Shown piece after piece: positions 1 to 12,458 of a stretch of 64,000 nt of DNA (position 1 is its first letter; every line of letters starts with the position of its first letter). A program made the position numbers and the translations under genes. The stretch is from Tamarix chinensis. Taxonomy: Eukaryota; Streptophyta; Magnoliopsida; Caryophyllales; Tamaricaceae. The notes beneath the pieces were generated by a model, which saw nothing but the letters and a program-made list of their open reading frames with translations, did not search any database and was not told where the DNA came from. The DNA lies in the NCBI GenBank assembly GCA_030549775.1, contig CM060175.1:3658564-3722563 (forward strand), given 5' to 3'.

Positions 1-28
1 TCTATCTCCCTCTCTATCTTATCTCTTG

Positions 29-80
<52 letters not shown>

Positions 81-2326
81 TTCTATAGTCCTTTTCTTTT
101 ATTGCACCTCAAGTTTATTTTATCCCTCTCTTCTTCTCTTATCAGTTCCACCCCTCTCCCTACCGTATGCCTTCCATATCTTTTTATCTCTTTTCTCACC
201 AGACATTTGGGTCTATTTGGTTTTCTTTTTCTTCTTCATTTTTATTCTTTTCGACCTAGCCTCCTCCTGTGTCATTTTCCTTTAATTTTATGCCTCATTT
301 GTCATGCCTCATTTACCTGGGTTATTTACTCTTTGGTCCTTTAGACCTTTATACCATACCTTTTTTTAAATAAATAAAAATATACATATAAAATTAAATT
401 AAATAAATTAATAAATTATCACATAATTTAACCACAAAATTTTATATCATTTTAGCTTAAATATTTAAATATATAGGATTATTATCACTTAAGTATAAAA
501 TTATAATTATTCTCATTCATTGTTTAATAAAAGGCCAAAAAAATAAGATTAAAAGGGCATAAAATGTGTAAAAAAAAATATATTCATTAGGAAAGCAAAT
601 ACTCAAGTATAAGGGAGTTTTAAAACTCAAATATTTTAACCAAGTTCACCCATTTTTTTTTTGTCATTATCTACAAACTATTATTATTTTGGTCTTAGTG
701 AGTGCCTTTTTCATGTTGACTACTCTCTTTTTGTGTTATATAGGAAATTTTGGTGGTAAGCATGAATTTGGAGTAAGGACGGAGACAAGGAGAGCTTAGG
801 AAGAAGCTATATAGCCTCCTTGTACCATGAGTGTTGAATTTCAAAAGTCAACAAAGCAAACTATACCCAACACATTCTAGTTGTATTATCCCACATAGTA
901 GTGTTAGCCGTTAGTGTCTATTTTATTGCATAATTTTGAATGGGAATGGATGATTATTTTTTGTTAATATTTTTAAGGCACTACATATGGTTATACTAAA
1001 GGGTTCTCCTAGTCTCTCTCTCTCTCTCTTATTCTTTTCATCCTCAAATTAACTAATTCCATATTTGGAATCTTGTTCATATTTTAATTTTTTAATTTAG
1101 AGATTTGTTTGATGTTAAAACTTCAATACTAGAGTTTAATTTTTCAATATATTCTCTTTTCTCTTCTATTGTCATAATATTCTATTTCATTATTATGCTT
1201 TACAATTCAATGATGAGTGAGTAGTATTTTAGTGTAGGATTGAATCGAGTTCAATGTTGATGTTGATTTAATGAATACATCTAATTTTTGTCAATAACTG
1301 CTTGATTTGTGTTCTTCAATTACTAGTAGTTAATTGATTAGGGTTAACATAATTAATCATTGTTTTTATATAATTAGGTCATTAATTAGAATTACAATAT
1401 TGTAATTAGCATCGAAACTTAGCAATTGAATGTAAATTCACAAGTTACAAAAGCATAATAGTGATTCATGGAAATCAATAAGATTAGCTTGCACTTAATG
1501 AGTTTTATTTAGTCTAACGCCTTCAACGTAGGACATTAAATTGAATAAGGCACTATCTTTATTTATTGAAAGAGGCTAACTATTAGATTAGCTAATGGTT
1601 CCTAGCATGTTGAGGCACTATTTATTGAAAGAGACTAACTATTAGTTTAGCTAATGGTTCCTAACATGTTGAACTAAATCCAATGCAGGATTGATTAGTT
1701 ATATGTCTCAGACTAGGATTGTGACATAGATTTAATCCTAGGTATGCTATTGATTGGTTGAATTTGTTATCATTAGTTTCTATTGTGTTATTCATTTTCA
1801 TTTATTTGAGCACTATTAATATCTATTATTCATTTAGATACTCAAAAACCCAAAAAATTAATATTTAATAATGAAGTACCTAAGGATACGACCTTATCTT
1901 TCTAGAACTATATCCATGCACTTTTAGATTGAAGAAAATAAAGTGTCTAATATTCTATGCTTTTATGAGTTGTATAAATTATATTGTTGATATAAGGGAT
2001 CAACATAAGGGCTATTTGTTATTCTTATTTTTAAGTTTTGTGCCAAATATCTATTGGACTCCTAAGTTATTTCCTAGTGTACATTATCCTCCTTTCTAGC
2101 TTTTGGTACTTTATTAAAGTAGTGCACTCTTTGAACTCAATATTTTTATATTATGGTTCTCATTTATGTTCTAATTTTGCTCATTCATTTCTAGCCTTCT
2201 GTTTGACATAATTTAGATGATGTACACACCTTTATAGATGTTAGATATGGCTTCTTCATTCTTGTGTTGCTTCTACATACTCCCTTTTAAAAAAATTCTC
2301 GAGTTGTGAAAAATTAGAGTGTTATA
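1..2326. other. AT-rich retroelement-derived non-coding sequence, possible LTR
   Basis: No gene is supported here. The stretch opens with a (TC)n tract (33-73) and has a second one near 1009-1029. A direct duplication of about 62 bp occupies roughly 1548-1672 (units starting ggcactat at 1548 and 1614). The right end at about 2326 reads like an LTR terminus (gagtgttata) directly before a primer-binding-site-like motif, so part of this block may be an old plus-strand LTR. The left boundary and the family are unresolved. Confidence 0.35.
33..73. repeat. (TC)n microsatellite
   Basis: About 20 uninterrupted TC units lie in a longer pyrimidine-rich stretch. The 80-residue open frame that starts just downstream is a by-product of low-complexity pyrimidine sequence and is not a gene. 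Confidence 0.9.
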
Positions 2327-2345
2327 ATTTAGTATCAAAGCATTT
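2327..2345 (+). other. Degenerate primer binding site (LTR retrotransposon)
   Basis: The motif tagtatcaaagcattta differs at two positions from the plant retroelement primer binding site complementary to initiator tRNA-Met (tggtatcagagcattt). It follows a gtgttata LTR-like end. A 23-bp tandem duplication with a unit of type aatgactggaag follows at about 2374-2420. No gag or pol could be read downstream, so this is a relic at best. Confidence 0.35.
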
Positions 2346-4316
2346 AGTTTTAAAAAAAATGCACTTGAAGGAAACAATGACTGGAAGAAAAAAATACAAT
2401 GACTGGAAGAAAAAAATACAAGGGAAAATTGCGTTGGTCACCCAAGCGATATCAAAAGGAAATGCCTCTAGAACTATTTATTTTCAGATAATCCAACTAT
2501 CCTTAAAGATGAAGTGATACCACACATTGATCATCCTCGAAAACTTGCACAAAACCTTATGTTTGTGGGATTAGGCAAGGAGTGCAACAAAAAAACCCAT
2601 TAATAGGCACCAATAGTGAGCATACTAACCTCCCACTAATATGTAGATTTTGAACATGTTCATGCTATAACATAGCAAATTGTGCATGCAATACTCCTAT
2701 TATGCCATTTTCATACTATTCACATGAGGTCATGCTTGGACATACTACAATAAAAACATGTTTGATCATAGTTGTATAGATTTAAAGGAACTTACATGCT
2801 ATAACAAACTTAGACAAACATATCATATTCATGGGTAAACATGGATTATTTAGGTTATCCCTAATGTTGGGCATATGGTGTATTCCATAGAGTAATGTCC
2901 ATATAGGTACACATACGACACTTCAATTCGCGGCTCTTATAGTATAAGGATCATGACTACTAATGAGATAAATCCACAAGCACACAGATTTGTTCTAGCA
3001 TGACAATGTCATATACCACAAAGAATTCATTGTTAACTATCAAATCTTTACCATTTATGACTATCTAAATGAATCAAATGTGAGGAGTAGAAAATGGCTA
3101 ACAAAATAAAATCAATTAGTAATGTTAATGGTACTACAAATATAATTAAAGGCTTATGATTGGATTGTCATCATAAATTGATAATTAATGAATAATCATT
3201 TTAGTTTCCAAACAATTATCTAAATCAGAGAGGGTGAAACAACCTAAATTAACTTATAGCATCTTTCAAAGTCAAATAGTCAAACCTAATCAAAATTAAT
3301 AACCTATTTTCATGGTATAAAATCAAATTAGATGCATTACATTCTATACTAAATTAGGTAAATTTCCAAGAGACTCAAGCCTACTTTTGTAGTTTGATTC
3401 TCCTGTTCAATTGTTAAAATTCTAGTTATTAATCTTCACCTTTTAGTTTTTAGATTAAAACCTATACTTAGTCAAATTGGTGACTAAGCAATTCAACCAG
3501 AAGTGAAGAATCTAACAATTAAAATTAAGAATTCAAGTAATAAAAACAAAAATGAAACTAATTTATCATTAATCAATAATTTAGACTAGATCACATCCTA
3601 GATGGGAAATCTACTTACGTATAACTAAATCAATAGAAACAATAGAGAAATTAGACGATGATGAAATAAAAAGTATAATAGATTAGAAGATAGAACCAAG
3701 AGGTTGAAGATATAAAGAGTTGATCCAAATCCAAATGATTATAAAGCTTTAAAATTAAATTTAATGTGTTTTTGCTTCCAAGAGAGATGAATACAAACGA
3801 AAGGAATAAAAATAGATAAACAACAATGAGAATGAATGACAGTCTCCTAAAATTTTCTTTTAGTTGTCCCCGATTTGGTCTAGCAAAATACACCGATCCA
3901 TCTAACCATCGGATCCATTAAAAATGTCTTGCAAAAATAGAATATAACACTCAACATGAGCATGTTGAGGTTTGAGATTGAGTAGTCACTTTGAAAACCT
4001 ACACAATCTTGAGTCAAAATAAGGTGATATTGGATGAGTTAGAAAGTTGAGAAGAATATATATAATTTTTGTTCTTTGAACTTTTCCAAATTTATATTGA
4101 ATAAAGGAAAAATCATTACCTTTTCATTCAAAGACTCTATACTTCATCATTTTATCCTTATTTGCATCCATTGAATGCATCTACAAAATAAAATGCCAAA
4201 GGATACAGTATCCACAAATCTAATAAAAAATCTAACAATATGCATAAAGAATATATGGAAATAGACATATATAAAGAGAGAATCATCCTAATATTATTCA
4301 TTTTACCAATTTATCA
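2346..4316 (-). repeat. Probable 3' LTR and flank of the Athila-like element
   Basis: There is no coding potential. The right edge at about 4316 is placed where the minus strand reads TGATAAATTGG immediately after a polypurine tract, the usual junction between internal region and 3' LTR in Athila-like Ty3 elements. The left end of this LTR could not be located by eye, and sequence below about 3000 may belong to something else. A 5' LTR partner was not found in the window. Confidence 0.4.
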
Positions 4317-4345
4317 ACTCCCCTACACTTGAATTGTTGCTTATC
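4317..4345 (-). other. Polypurine tract of Athila-like Ty3 element
   Basis: On the minus strand the sequence runs from gaggataagcaac through aagtgtagggg and then enters TGATAA. The phrase of a conserved GAGGA-AAGCAA followed by AAGTGTGGGGG is a familiar polypurine tract region at the 3' end of plant Athila-like elements. Its position, 3' of the integrase remnant on the same strand, fits. Confidence 0.6.
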
Positions 4346-5550
4346 CTCAAGTAAGATGAATAGGACACAAAAGTTAAGGTGGATAGTTACCATAGAGAAA
4401 ATGATAGGAAAGATAACAAGGGACTATAAAAGCATCCAACTTTAATAAAACTCACATGCATAAGTGAATTACTCAATCCAAAGTGAAACAAAAATCACAT
4501 TCCACATCTTACATGGAGATGATGTATCTGTAGGCATTTGTTATGTGAATGTGAGTGAGTCAATAGATCAACATTAGAAAATAGGATTAGCAAAATTTTT
4601 CCTTCAATTGATTCTCTAGAACTCCCCTATGTGATAGACACATATCAAATCACACTTAGTTCATCCTTTTTCCACTCATGGTCTCGAAGGAGCACTCATT
4701 TTTTTCTTTTCTTAAATAATCATATCATATGTAACACCTACCAATATAACAACCATACTCATAAGGGTGCATGCCAGGTACTCAATTTGACAAACTTTAG
4801 TTTTTTTTTTTAGTATTTCTCTAGTAACAAAAGATTAGTCTAAGTCACCATAGGAGCTTAGGTACTAATTAGGTATATTAGGATGAAAGCTATTCCTATA
4901 TCCCTATAGTATAGAGTAGAAGTGAAAGAAAACAAAAACTCTTATAGATAACACCATAACCAACTAGACATAAAATAGAGATTCCTAGTTTAATTTCAAG
5001 GCAAGTAAACTTAGATATGCATGTGTTGTTTTTATTTTTATAAAAAGGCCAATATAAAATATTCAAATGTTAAAAATAAATAAATCAAAGATTACTTAAA
5101 TAAAGAAATGGAAAAACACATGAAGATAGAAAAAGACCATAAAAACCACTCCACCTAAAAGGAACACAAAACATGTGACACATTTCCCCCTATGCATGAT
5201 TGACACATTTTTCACGGTGTGTGAAAAGAGTAAAATAATGGAATGGAGAAGAAATACCAATCACTATTGTGGTGGTGGAGGTGGATGGTATCCCTGGGAA
5301 ACATAACATAGTAGTTTCAGTGTGAAACATCTTGTTGTATATTTTCTTTTCAAATTATCCAACATATCAATGCATAATCATGGTGCCACATATCTAAAGT
5401 AAAGATAGAATAATTCAAAATCAAACACTTGAAATAAATAACTAATAAAAGGAAAGAGAGAAAAGAGAAAAAGACAAAAAATGCTCGTTTAATGGTCATG
5501 AGCTCAACCCCGTTTACATTTGAGATTATATTAGATCAATAAGGGAAAAA
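4346..5550 (-). other. 3' untranslated region of Athila-like element
   Basis: About 1.2 kb lies between the end of recognisable integrase and the polypurine tract. Athila-like elements often have a long 3' region here that can carry an env-like frame. I see no open frame or membrane-protein signature, only AT-rich sequence. Confidence 0.4.
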
Positions 5551-6600
5551 ATACCCATCTTCTTGAATATGGAACCAACTACATAATTCTTTTAGCTTTG
5601 CTTATTGACATTGAAGGTTATTGTAACCTCACTCCAAATATCAATAGCTCCACATGGATAAGGCCTTACGAACATTGAGCGGCCCCGACCACCTACAATC
5701 AAATATACTCAGAAAAAGCATAATATGAAAGTTGAAGAGGAGCACCAAATCTAGTTCTTGAAACTCCCTTTAGGTAATAATTTTATCATGCCATCTCTTG
5801 GTTCTCTTCTTACACTCTTATAGGCATCCAATCTAAACTCATTGAACTCATTAGGTTGGATCTTCCTCCTTTCTCCAGCGACCTTTAAGTCATAATCGAT
5901 TACCTTTATCACACAAAATGCCTTGTGTTTAAATTCAAAAGGCAAATAAAAAGTTTTTCCATATACCAAAACAAATGGTGACATTCCAATTGGTATATTA
6001 TAAGCAGTTTGGTAGGCCTATAAAGCATCATTCAACTTTATCAACCAATCTTTTTTCTTGCAAACCACTATTTTCTTAATTATCCACTTTATCTCATGAT
6101 ATTTAATTTCTAATTGTCCACTCGTCTAAGGATGGTATTGCATGGCCATCTTTTGAGTAACACCGTACTTCTTTAAAAGTGTGCCAAAAAGTCAACTAGT
6201 GAAATGAGAATCACCATCACTAGTAACTACTCTAGGAATACCAAACTTCAAAAATATAAAATTTTGGAAAAGTTGAACTACAACCTTGTCATCGTTGGTG
6301 GGAGATACCACTATCTCCACCAATTTAGAGACCACAACTGGAGTATATTTGTTATTATAAGATGATGGAAAGGGTCTCATAAAGTTAAAGTTAATTCCCC
6401 AAACATCAAATAATTAAACCTCAAAGATGTTATTCAAAGTCATTTCATTTTTTCTTGATATATTACCTATCCTTTGAAATTGATCACATGACATAAAATA
6501 TTGTCAAACATCATTAAAGAGGTTGGGCTAATAGAAACCAGCTTGGAATTTTTTTTAAGCTATCTTAGAAGTACTAGTATGAGCCCCATAATGTGAAGAC
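5551..6600 (-). pseudogene. Integrase remnant, Athila-like Ty3/gypsy
   Basis: This encoded the integrase that inserted retrotransposon cDNA into the genome. On the minus strand, in broken frames, there is a zinc-binding N-terminal part at about 6460-6600 (HYGAH ... SCDQFQRIGN). A core segment lies at 6192-6380 (MRPFPSS ... FGIPRVVTSDGDSHF). A C-terminal segment at 5751-5984 contains MSPFVLVYGK and LPFEFKHKAF, followed at about 5560-5750 by frameshifted RWSGPLNV. MSP..L.YGK..HLP.E.EHKA is characteristic of the Athila group. In-frame stops and frameshifts show it is dead. It lies downstream of RNase H and RT on the same strand, as expected for Ty3 order. Confidence 0.8.
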
Positions 6601-6949
6601 GACAATGAGATATAACACTTTCAACTTCCTCTTTAGGAAGAAATCTTTTGTAAACTTTGTATACACATTTCTTGTAGAGATAATTCTCATCCTAATAATG
6701 GTGCTTGACATCTAAGAGAAACTTATTCTTTTTTTGATGCTTTATAGTTTACAAAATTTGCAAACCATGGGGTAGATAAGCTTGCGAGTGAAAATAGGTT
6801 GTCATCTAGAACTGAATCATCTAATGGAATGCCATCCCCTTTACTTTTATCCACGGCTTACCTTAACCTAGAGAGATTATCAACCACTACACTTTTTGTA
6901 CCCTTCTTATGTCGAATTTCAAGGTCAAACTCTGGGAGTAAAAGGGTCC

Positions 6950-7320
6950 ATCTAATTGAGTGTGGCTTTGAATCCTTATTGGTCAAAAAATAATTAAGGG
7001 TGCACAGTCAATGAAAACTATAATCTTTGATCCTACTAAGTATTATTGAAATTTATCAAGTGCAAAGACTACTACTAAGAGCTCTTTCTTAGTTATAGCG
7101 TAGTTTACTTGAGCATCATCAAGAGTATAGTGTGTATAGTAAATTACATAAACCTTTTCATCTTTTCCCTATCTAAGGATCACTCCTATTAAATAATCAT
7201 TTACATCACTCATCACCTTGAATGGAATACTCCAATCTAGAGGCTAGATTACTATGGCAGTTGTCAATCCTCTTTTAATCTATTGAAAGCATACAAACAT
7301 GATTGCTTAAATTAAAAAGG
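6950..7320 (-). pseudogene. RNase H remnant, Athila-like Ty3/gypsy
   Basis: The minus strand around 7080-7150 reads VYVIYYTHYTLDDAQVNYA, which matches the family pattern IYYASRTL.DAQ.NY of the Ty3 RNase H domain that degrades RNA in the RNA-DNA hybrid. The flanking residues are broken by stops. The domain sits between RT (higher coordinates) and integrase (lower coordinates), in the normal order. Confidence 0.65.
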
Positions 7321-7349
7321 CACGTCTATGATAAACAATTGAGATAAAG

Positions 7350-8200
7350 GTTTAGCTATTTTCAAAAAAAATATTTAATGAATCATTGATAGAAATCAGT
7401 GTGACCCAAGAAACTTCAAACGCCTCTACTAGAAGATGGTGACAATATCGTTTTAATAATATCAATATTCACATTATCTACCACAATGCCCTAACTAAAG
7501 ACTAAGTGACCAAGAACAATTACTTCTTGTATCATAAAATGACACTTCTCCTAATCAAGAACGACATTCACCTCCTTAAAACTTTCTAATACCTAGGAAA
7601 GATTAGTCAAACAATGGTAAAAGGTAGTACCATTAATCAAAAAATCATCCATAAAAACTTTCATTATAGCTTTAATAAAATAAAATAAAATAAAAAAGAT
7701 CTTCATCATGCATCATTGAAAAGTGGAAAGGGCATTATATAAGCCAAATGGCATCCTTCGATATGCAAAGGTGTCATATGGACATATAAATGTAGTCATT
7801 TCTTGGTTACCTAGGTGAATGGAGATTTGGAAAAATCTTGAATACATGTCGAAGTAATAGAATTAAGAATGTCAAGAAAACCTCTCTAGTATTTGATCAA
7901 TAAATGGTAGGGACAAATAATCCTTCTAGGTGGCCTTATTTAATTTTCTATAATCTATGCACCTTCACTAACCCATGAAAACTCTTGTAGGAATCAATTC
8001 ATTTCTCTTATTCTTAATGACCATCATTCCACCCTTTTTAGGTACCAGTTACAACAGACTCACCCACTCACTATCTTAGATAGGGTAGATGACTCACGAG
8101 TCAAATAGCTTAAGTAACTCTTTTCTCACCACTTCTTTCATATTAGGGTTTAATCTCCTTTGATGTTCAATAGAGGGCTTATACCCTTCTTCTAAAAAAT
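7350..8200 (-). pseudogene. Reverse transcriptase remnant, Athila-like
   Basis: On the minus strand the RT fingers and palm can be followed in pieces: LPFIDQILERLS, then FAYRRMPFGLYNALSTFQ (about 7700-7765). The catalytic motif VFMDDFLI lies at about 7637-7665, followed by EKCHFMIQEVIVLGH and a SFLGH thumb motif. The FMDD box is typical of Athila-type RTs. Several in-frame stops interrupt it, so it is inactive although the catalytic aspartates are still encoded. Confidence 0.82.
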
Positions 8201-8689
8201 ATGATGCATACATATGGAAGGATTTATTCCTTTAATATCATCTATTTTATAACCAATGCCTTCTCTATGCAATCCAAGAATTCTAAGAAGTTTTTAAATT
8301 TCCCCTTTACTTAGGCTAGCATTCACAATGATAGGGTAATAAGAGTTAGAGTCAAGAAATTCATAACTTAATGAAGAAGGGAGGGGTTATAATTCTACAT
8401 TAGCTATTACCTCTTTTTTTAAGGTAGGGTTGCTTAATTCTAATTAATGAGCTTATATCTTTTCATTTCCTTGAGGAAAAATAATATGTTCCTCTAATAT
8501 TTTAGCAATATCAATAATTTTGAGATTTTCATTGCTAGACATCCTACTTCTCATCAAACACTCTTCAAGAGGTTAACTTGAGAAGCATTTAGCAAGGTCT
8601 TCCCTTACCACCTTGTCAATTGAATCAATCTTGTAACAAGGGTCGTCAATCCAAGAAAATTTCATAGCATTAGATAAATCAAATTCAAC

Positions 8690-9165
8690 TTTCTCATCCC
8701 TAAAATTTTTTAACATCAGTGATTGATCCAACCATAGCTAGGAAAGGCCTACCTTAAATGATAGGAATTTGAGAATATTCCTCAATTTCTAAGATAATAA
8801 AATCAATCGATATGAAAAACTTACCGACATGGATATGTACATCCTCTAACATACCTATTGGATATTTGATTGATTGATTTGTCCATTGTAGGGACATACT
8901 AGTGAGTTTTAAATCTCCTTTTTGTAACTTTATATACACTTAAAATGGCATTATGCTCACACTTGCACCCAAATCACATATATCACAATTAATAAAAATA
9001 TTGCTAATAATACAAGGAATAGAAAATGAACCGGGGTCCTTTAACTTAGGAGGTAACTTATTTTGAATAATAGCACTACGCTCCTCTTTAAGAGAAACGA
9101 TTTAATACTCCTCCAAATTTCTCTTATTGGACAATATCTCCTTTAAATAATTTCCTTGGATGAAT
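8690..9165 (-). pseudogene. Gag-protease junction and aspartic protease remnant, Athila-like
   Basis: On the minus strand a C-terminal gag/linker segment can be read (YLKEILSNKRNLEEY, then LPPKLKDPGSFSIPC), then the protease active-site region CDLGASVSIMPF at about 8945-8985. The protease body follows (8754-8939) with SIKYPIGMLEDV and VGKFFISIDFIIL. Athila-type proteases characteristically read CDLGAS where most retroelements have D[ST]GA. At about 9165 the Athila-like reading stops and a different Ty3 family begins, so the rest of gag is missing. Confidence 0.78.
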
Positions 9166-9790
9166 TAGATGGTCATGTTTAATTCTACTATACACAACAC
9201 AAGTATATTATATAAGTAAACTAGGATGAAAAATCTGAGAAAAGGTCTAAGAACTTCATTCATTAGTCTCATAAATGAGCTTGGTGCATTACATAAGCCA
9301 AAAGGAATCACCATCTACTCATAAAGACCATAATTAATTTTTATTGTAGTTTTCCGCTCATCCCCCCACTAATACTCATCTAATGATATCCGCTTCGTAG
9401 ATTGATATCCGCTTCTCAGATCAATCTTAGAGAATACCCGTGCTCCACATAACTCATCCAGCATATCATCTAATATTGGCATCAAAAATCAATATTTAAT
9501 AATGATATTATTAATAGCCCTTGATTTGATGCACATGTGTCATGTACCATCCTTTTTAGGGACTAGTAATGCAGGTGCACACAACATGGAATCATGCTTT
9601 CCCTCACATAGCCATTCTTTAAGAGCTTTTAGATTTATTTTTATAACTCCTTAGCCTCCTCTATATTACATCTATATGCGGGCCTATTAGGAAAGGACAC
9701 ACCAAGAAGTAAATTTATTGCATATTCTATCCCTCTCTTAGGTGGTAATCCAGGTGTTAATTCATTAGGAAAAACATTGTGATAATCATC
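9165..9790 (-). pseudogene. Reverse transcriptase fragment, chromovirus-like Ty3/gypsy
   Basis: On the minus strand the sequence reads FPNELTPGLPPKRGIEYAI and FPNRPAYRCN, then ALLVPKKDGT and CIKSRAIN. Further on are LDDMLDELCGARVFSKIDLR, then IPFGLCNAPSSFMRLMNEVL, and finally FILVYLYNIL. This is the RT of a second Ty3 family whose vocabulary (KIDLRSGY, GLYEW, NAPS.FMRLMN) fits chromoviruses of the Reina/CRM kind rather than Athila. The catalytic YFDD box has decayed to YLYN. It ends there, without RNase H, and abuts the Athila-like protease on the same strand. Confidence 0.8.
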
Positions 9791-10039
9791 AAGAAGTTTA
9801 TGTAATTGAGGATTGACATTATTTCTCTCCCCTTCTGGATATTATTTCATAAATATGGCATAACAACTCCCTTATTCTTAAATATAATTTACCATAGACT
9901 TTTCATGAAAGAATAAACTCTTGTTATTCTCAACTATGCTCCCCTTATCATTTTTATAAATTTAAGTTTATACTTATTTTTATCCTTCTCAACTAGATAC
10001 TCATTATTATTAATATTATGAATAGAATTTATATCATAC

Positions 10040-10320
10040 TACCATGGTCTACCTAATAATATTCCACAAGCATCAAGAGGTAAACACATCGCATATCACC
10101 TTATCATGGTAGTTACAAATTTTGAACGATACTAGGGTTTGTTTTATTACATTAACCTATTTGTCCTTATTCAAAAATTGAAGAGAATAAGGCTTTAGAT
10201 GTGGTATAGTTTTCAATCCCAAATCCTTAACCATCCTCTCATTGGCTACATTTTTATAAGAGCTACTATCAATGATAATACGACAAACCGTATTGCCTAC
10301 TCTCCTTTTTGTTTTAAATA
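10040..10320 (-). pseudogene. Aspartic protease remnant, chromovirus-like
   Basis: The minus strand reads CRIIIDSSSYKNVANERMV, followed by KDLGLKTIPHLKPYSLQFLN and VICDVF. In the family this region is C.VIIDGGSC.NVAS..LVEKL, with the catalytic aspartate in IID. The Gly-Ser pair after it is partly changed to Ser-Ser. In-frame stops are present. The order relative to the zinc knuckle and RT on the same strand is correct. Confidence 0.72.
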
Positions 10321-10439
10321 TCTTCTCCCTCTAAGTAGTTTACTCAGTAGCTTGTGCTTGAAGTACTCTCTATAAGATATAACAAGCACTCACTTCTTCC
10401 TTTAATTCACTAGAATTAATCTCTTGAATTGATAATACC

Positions 10440-10500
10440 CTTTAATTAGGACGTTCACAAGAGAAGTGTCCAAACCCTCAACATTTCAAACATTACCAAG
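10440..10500 (-). pseudogene. Gag CCHC zinc knuckle, chromovirus-like
   Basis: The minus strand gives C-L-K-C-stop-G-F-G-H-F-S-C-E-R-P-N, a nucleocapsid knuckle in which an in-frame stop replaces one residue and the spacing to the last Cys is disturbed. The knuckle binds retroelement RNA during packaging. Confidence 0.6.
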
Positions 10501-10559
10501 TAGAGACTTCATTCACTTTATTTTTTTGCTTTCACTTCTCTAGTAATTCCTTACTTTTA

Positions 10560-11180
10560 TCAATATTAGTAGAAGTTGAATTACTTGATCTAAATTTTGT
10601 TGTTTAGTTACTTGAGTAGTACTTTGTGGATGGATTACTTTGTTTAGTATGAGACTTAGTGGATTTAATTTAATTTTCAAATCTTAGGGAAATTTGATTC
10701 TTGTCATCTAAAGAATCATAAATATAGGTTTCTACCTCTTCTTGAATCATCATATTAAGGCTTCTTAAGAATCTAGCACAAGTTTGTTCCTTCCTTTCAT
10801 AGATATCACATGCTAGTGCTAAACTCTCGAATTTCCTAACATACTCCTCAACACTTATTAGTCCTTATCTAAGAGTAGTTAATATGACATAATTATCTTA
10901 TTCATACTATTTAATAATAAATTTCTTCCTTATATGTTTCTTAAGTTTTTCCCGAGATTTTATCTTTGACTTACCCTCTCATTCCTAGTCCTCTTTAAAT
11001 TATCGTACCAAATTCTAGCAAACTTCTTAAAATTAAGAGTTGATAATTTTCACTTTTGTTTGTTTTAATAATCTTTAAACTCAAATATAGGCTCTACTTC
11101 ATGAAACCACTCAATAAATGAGTCTACATCAATCTTACCATCAAAGTCAGGAAGATCAAGCTTAATGCCCTTATCCTCCC
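10560..11180 (-). pseudogene. Gag remnant, chromovirus-like
   Basis: At about 11080-11175 the minus strand reads KLDLPDFDGKIDVDSF then IEWFHEVEPIFEFKD, matching the conserved N-terminal part of plant Ty3 gag (LPEF.G..D...F..W...VE..FE.K). Downstream gag sequence is heavily decayed up to the zinc knuckle. The protein formed the virus-like particle. Confidence 0.7.
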
Positions 11181-12120
11181 TTTAATGATATTTAAGTTGA
11201 TAGTCATGGAGCTTCCTACTACTTCTACTTCCTATAGAGTCTTGACACTTTTAATGGCTCCATTATGGATTTAATATGGCTCAATAAAGCCAAGACTACC
11301 ATTAACTGCAACACCAATATTTAGCCGATTCAATGCTAATTTCATAGATTGGTTTTAAGGGATTTTGGGAAGTGTATTATGAGGAAAACTAAGCTTAGTT
11401 TATGGAAGAAGAAAATTATTTTCAATCCCCAAAGCCACCTGCTGAAAGGTCACTCCATCAACTTTCAATAAACTTGGCATTTACCTTTTTTAGTTAAACA
11501 TTGTTAAAGAATATTGTTAGAATTTTGTAAAGTGTAATTTATGTTTCTCAAGTGCTTGTAATAAGCCATAAGACTCAGCTATCTTGTGATGGGGGCTATA
11601 AAGTGTCAAAATGTATCCCAAAACTGATTTTAGTATAGATAGCTTACAAACTTAGTTAATGTATATTAGTATGACCTATGGTTAGAATGTAACCGAGTCA
11701 TCTCCCTATGATTTAGGGGTGTAATTTGTAAGTTTGCTAAAGCCTAATACTCTCTAGGATTAAATGAATAAAGTAATGGAAACCTCTCTTTTTCTATTAA
11801 TTGGGTTTTTCAAAAACCTTACAAGCTCAAGACTTAGTGCATAGTCTTGTGTATCTCCTAAAATCTTACACTATTTATACCAAGTTTCCAAACCTTAGTT
11901 GGTTTGTGTATGTACTTAATCTTAGAGGGATTTCAAGGTTAAGTCTTCCTGACTTTCTTTCATCTCTATTCATTTTTCTATTGTTTGGAGCCTCACACAC
12001 TTCCATCACCGACACTTAGCCTTATCCAATATGTTCAGCAATATGCATCATAATATATATTGACAAAACATATCAATACAAAAACTAACAACATAGAGTA
12101 TAGAAATATACACCACTACA
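11181..12120. other. Non-coding, leader or LTR-like sequence
   Basis: No gene is supported. This block lies 5' of the chromovirus-like gag on the minus strand, where an untranslated leader and 5' LTR would be expected. I could not find a convincing LTR end or primer binding site. The 72-residue open frame at 11801-12019 has no recognisable features. Confidence 0.3.
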
Positions 12121-12122
12121 TC

Positions 12123-12146
12123 ATATATATATATATATATATATAT
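12123..12146. repeat. (TA)n microsatellite
   Basis: About 12 TA dinucleotides in a row in AT-rich non-coding DNA. Confidence 0.85.
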
Positions 12147-12458
12147 GAAGAACTTCAAATATGTAAGAAAATAAGCAAAATTTATAAAAAAGAAATTATA
12201 CACAAAGTATAAACTTTAAAGAAAAGATGAACAAAGAATAATGAACATATTATGATTAGATAGAGAGAAAGGTGACAGTAGTGAACTGAAGAGGAGGAAA
12301 AATGAGCAAGAACACTAACAAAGAAAAGAGAGAAGACTAACGGCGGTTGTATATCTTCATTGCTTTGAATGGTTTTGTATGGATATCAAGAGGTAAAGTG
12401 AAAAATTGGTGGGGATTCTAGGTTAAAAATTGATGAATTAAAAAAAAATGGGTATGCA

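Noticed and set aside
11490..12020. Possible plus-strand LTR or gene with aatgaataaag poly(A)-like signal
   Set aside because: No TG...CA ends with a target duplication and no second copy were found. The open frame lacks any motif.
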